A stretch of DNA of 15,691 bases from Clostridiales bacterium UBA929 (GTDB lineage: Bacteria > Bacillota > Clostridia > Oscillospirales > UBA929): NCBI GenBank assembly GCA_002293625.1, contig DBDP01000186.1:5560-21250 (forward strand). Direction: 5' to 3'. Position 1 is the stretch's first letter. The number at the start of each line of letters is the position of its first letter. Shown here one piece after another: positions 15,136 through 15,691 of the stretch. Below the pieces are notes generated by a model. It was not told where the DNA came from. It made no database searches and worked only from the letters and a program-made list of their open reading frames with translations. Position numbers and translations under genes: made by a program.

Positions 15136-15444
15136 TTAAGACCGGCTTGCCGCCCAATCGTAAAGATCGGGGGTTTTATCTTTGTCAATGAGAATGTTCC
15201 CGTCATCGTCTACTTTAACATCGGCTTTTTGGGGATTACTTTTCCAAATCGCTTCCTCAAGGCGTTCATCCAGCGAGGGTATCACCGCAGGTTGAAACGG
15301 AAGCTGGCGCTCCATGATAATACGCCGATAAAACATATCAATCGCCGTGGTCTGGTCAAGCCCCATCCGATTCAACAATTGAGTGGCAAGCTCTTTGACA
15401 TTCGTGTCTATTTTAACGTTGACGTTCGATTTCCCGTTTGCCAT
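15136..15444 (-). CDS. RelB/DinJ-family antitoxin
   Basis: This is a 102-residue antitoxin of type II toxin-antitoxin systems. The N-terminus NVNVKIDTNVKELATQLLNRMGL followed by TTAIDMFYRRIIMERQLPFQP is the ribbon-helix-helix DNA-binding and dimer region of the RelB/DinJ family (about 7-55). The acidic C-terminal part, VDDDGNILIDKDKTPDLYDW, would wrap a toxin. The ATG at 15444 has GAGGTGA 6 nt upstream and a perfect-consensus promoter. Such proteins usually repress their own promoter together with the toxin. No intact toxin gene follows; the next intact gene is ptsH. It lies between cinA and ptsH and has probably been inserted there by transfer. Confidence 0.85.
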   Translation of the reverse strand: MANGKSNVNVKIDTNVKELATQLLNRMGLDQTTAIDMFYRRIIMERQLPFQPAVIPSLDERLEEAIWKSNPQKADVKVDDDGNILIDKDKTPDLYDWAASRS

Positions 15445-15463
15445 AAAAAATCACCTCATAACT

Positions 15464-15492
15464 ATTATAACGCATTATGAAGACAATGTCAA
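15464..15492 (-). promoter_or_regulatory. Consensus sigma-A promoter of the RelB-like antitoxin
   Basis: TTGACA (15487-15492) and TATAAT (15464-15469) with a 17-nt spacer, a full match to the consensus, lying 19 nt ahead of the antitoxin start codon. Imperfect symmetry CATAA (15457-15461) and TTATG (15475-15479) is centred on the -10 element and could be a ribbon-helix-helix operator for autoregulation; the arms are only 5 bp. Confidence 0.85.
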
Positions 15493-15502
15493 CATCCCGT
15501 CG

Positions 15503-15691
15503 TTATGTCTCAGTCATCAAATGCCGCCTCACCATATCAAGCGCGGTCAGCGACGCCATCGTGCGAATGCGCCCGCGTTCGTCGCCGAAGTTGCGCGTTA
15601 ACGCGAGGGACGCGCCTTTTCGCGCATCGTACAACGCGAGACACACCGTCCCGACAGGCGTGGCGCTTCCGTCGCCGCCCGGTCCCGCAAG
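15503..15691 (-). CDS. cinA: CinA C-terminal domain (nicotinamide-nucleotide amidase), 3' end only
   Basis: The frame enters from the right edge and gives 62 residues to a TAA at 15503-15505. LAGPGGDGSATPVGTV followed by a hydrophobic strand, RNFGDERGRIRTMA and SLTALDMVRRHL is the end of the CinA/PncC C-terminal domain, which deamidates NMN to NaMN in the pyridine nucleotide salvage cycle. Full CinA proteins also have an N-terminal molybdopterin-binding-like domain, which would lie outside the window, so a stand-alone PncC is equally possible. No terminator is visible between its stop and the antitoxin promoter, which begins 11 nt later. Confidence 0.88.
   Translation of the reverse strand, partial: LAGPGGDGSATPVGTVCLALYDARKGASLALTRNFGDERGRIRTMASLTALDMVRRHLMTET

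Overview
The window reads as chromosomal DNA of a GC-rich, low-copy-number-free Firmicute of the class Clostridia, plausibly an Oscillospiraceae-type anaerobe. This rests on gene content: Firmicutes HPr with His15 and Ser46, a MurE carrying the DNPR signature of meso-diaminopimelate specificity, a class B PBP with two PASTA domains, and classical sigma-A promoters. The lineage is inference. All genes that I can support lie on the minus strand, so transcription runs from the right edge (15691) to the left edge (1). I saw no tRNA, rRNA, CRISPR array or insertion sequence.

Right edge, 15691-15006: the 3' end of cinA, then a RelB/DinJ-type antitoxin gene behind a perfect-consensus promoter. Where a toxin gene is expected there is only a short reading frame that resembles a toxin C-terminal tail, so the module looks decayed.

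Middle, 14955-10486: one transcription unit with a visible promoter (14927-14955) and a visible intrinsic terminator (10488-10519). It encodes HPr, UvrC, an isochorismatase-family hydrolase, RsmD, CoaD and a small coiled-coil protein. The last one resembles a shortened actinobacterial septation protein SepIVA and has not been commonly named in Firmicutes. Many of these genes overlap by 4 nt or are spaced by fewer than 30 nt.

Left two thirds, 10376-1: the division and cell wall (dcw) cluster, starting at a good promoter (10348-10376): mraZ, rsmH, ftsL, a FtsI/SpoVD-type PBP, murE, mraY, ftsW/spoVE, murG and murA. Together they make the lipid-linked peptidoglycan precursor (MurA, MurE, MraY, MurG) and polymerise and cross-link it at the septum (FtsW with the PBP, scaffolded by FtsL). 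The cluster lacks murF between murE and mraY and lacks murD between mraY and ftsW. murA carries a single-base frameshift close to its 3' end and runs off the left edge.

Most of the window is ordinary housekeeping sequence. The points that deserve a second look are the SepIVA-like protein next to coaD, the murA frameshift, the gutted toxin-antitoxin locus, the missing murF and murD, and several small RNA or operator structures near gene starts.
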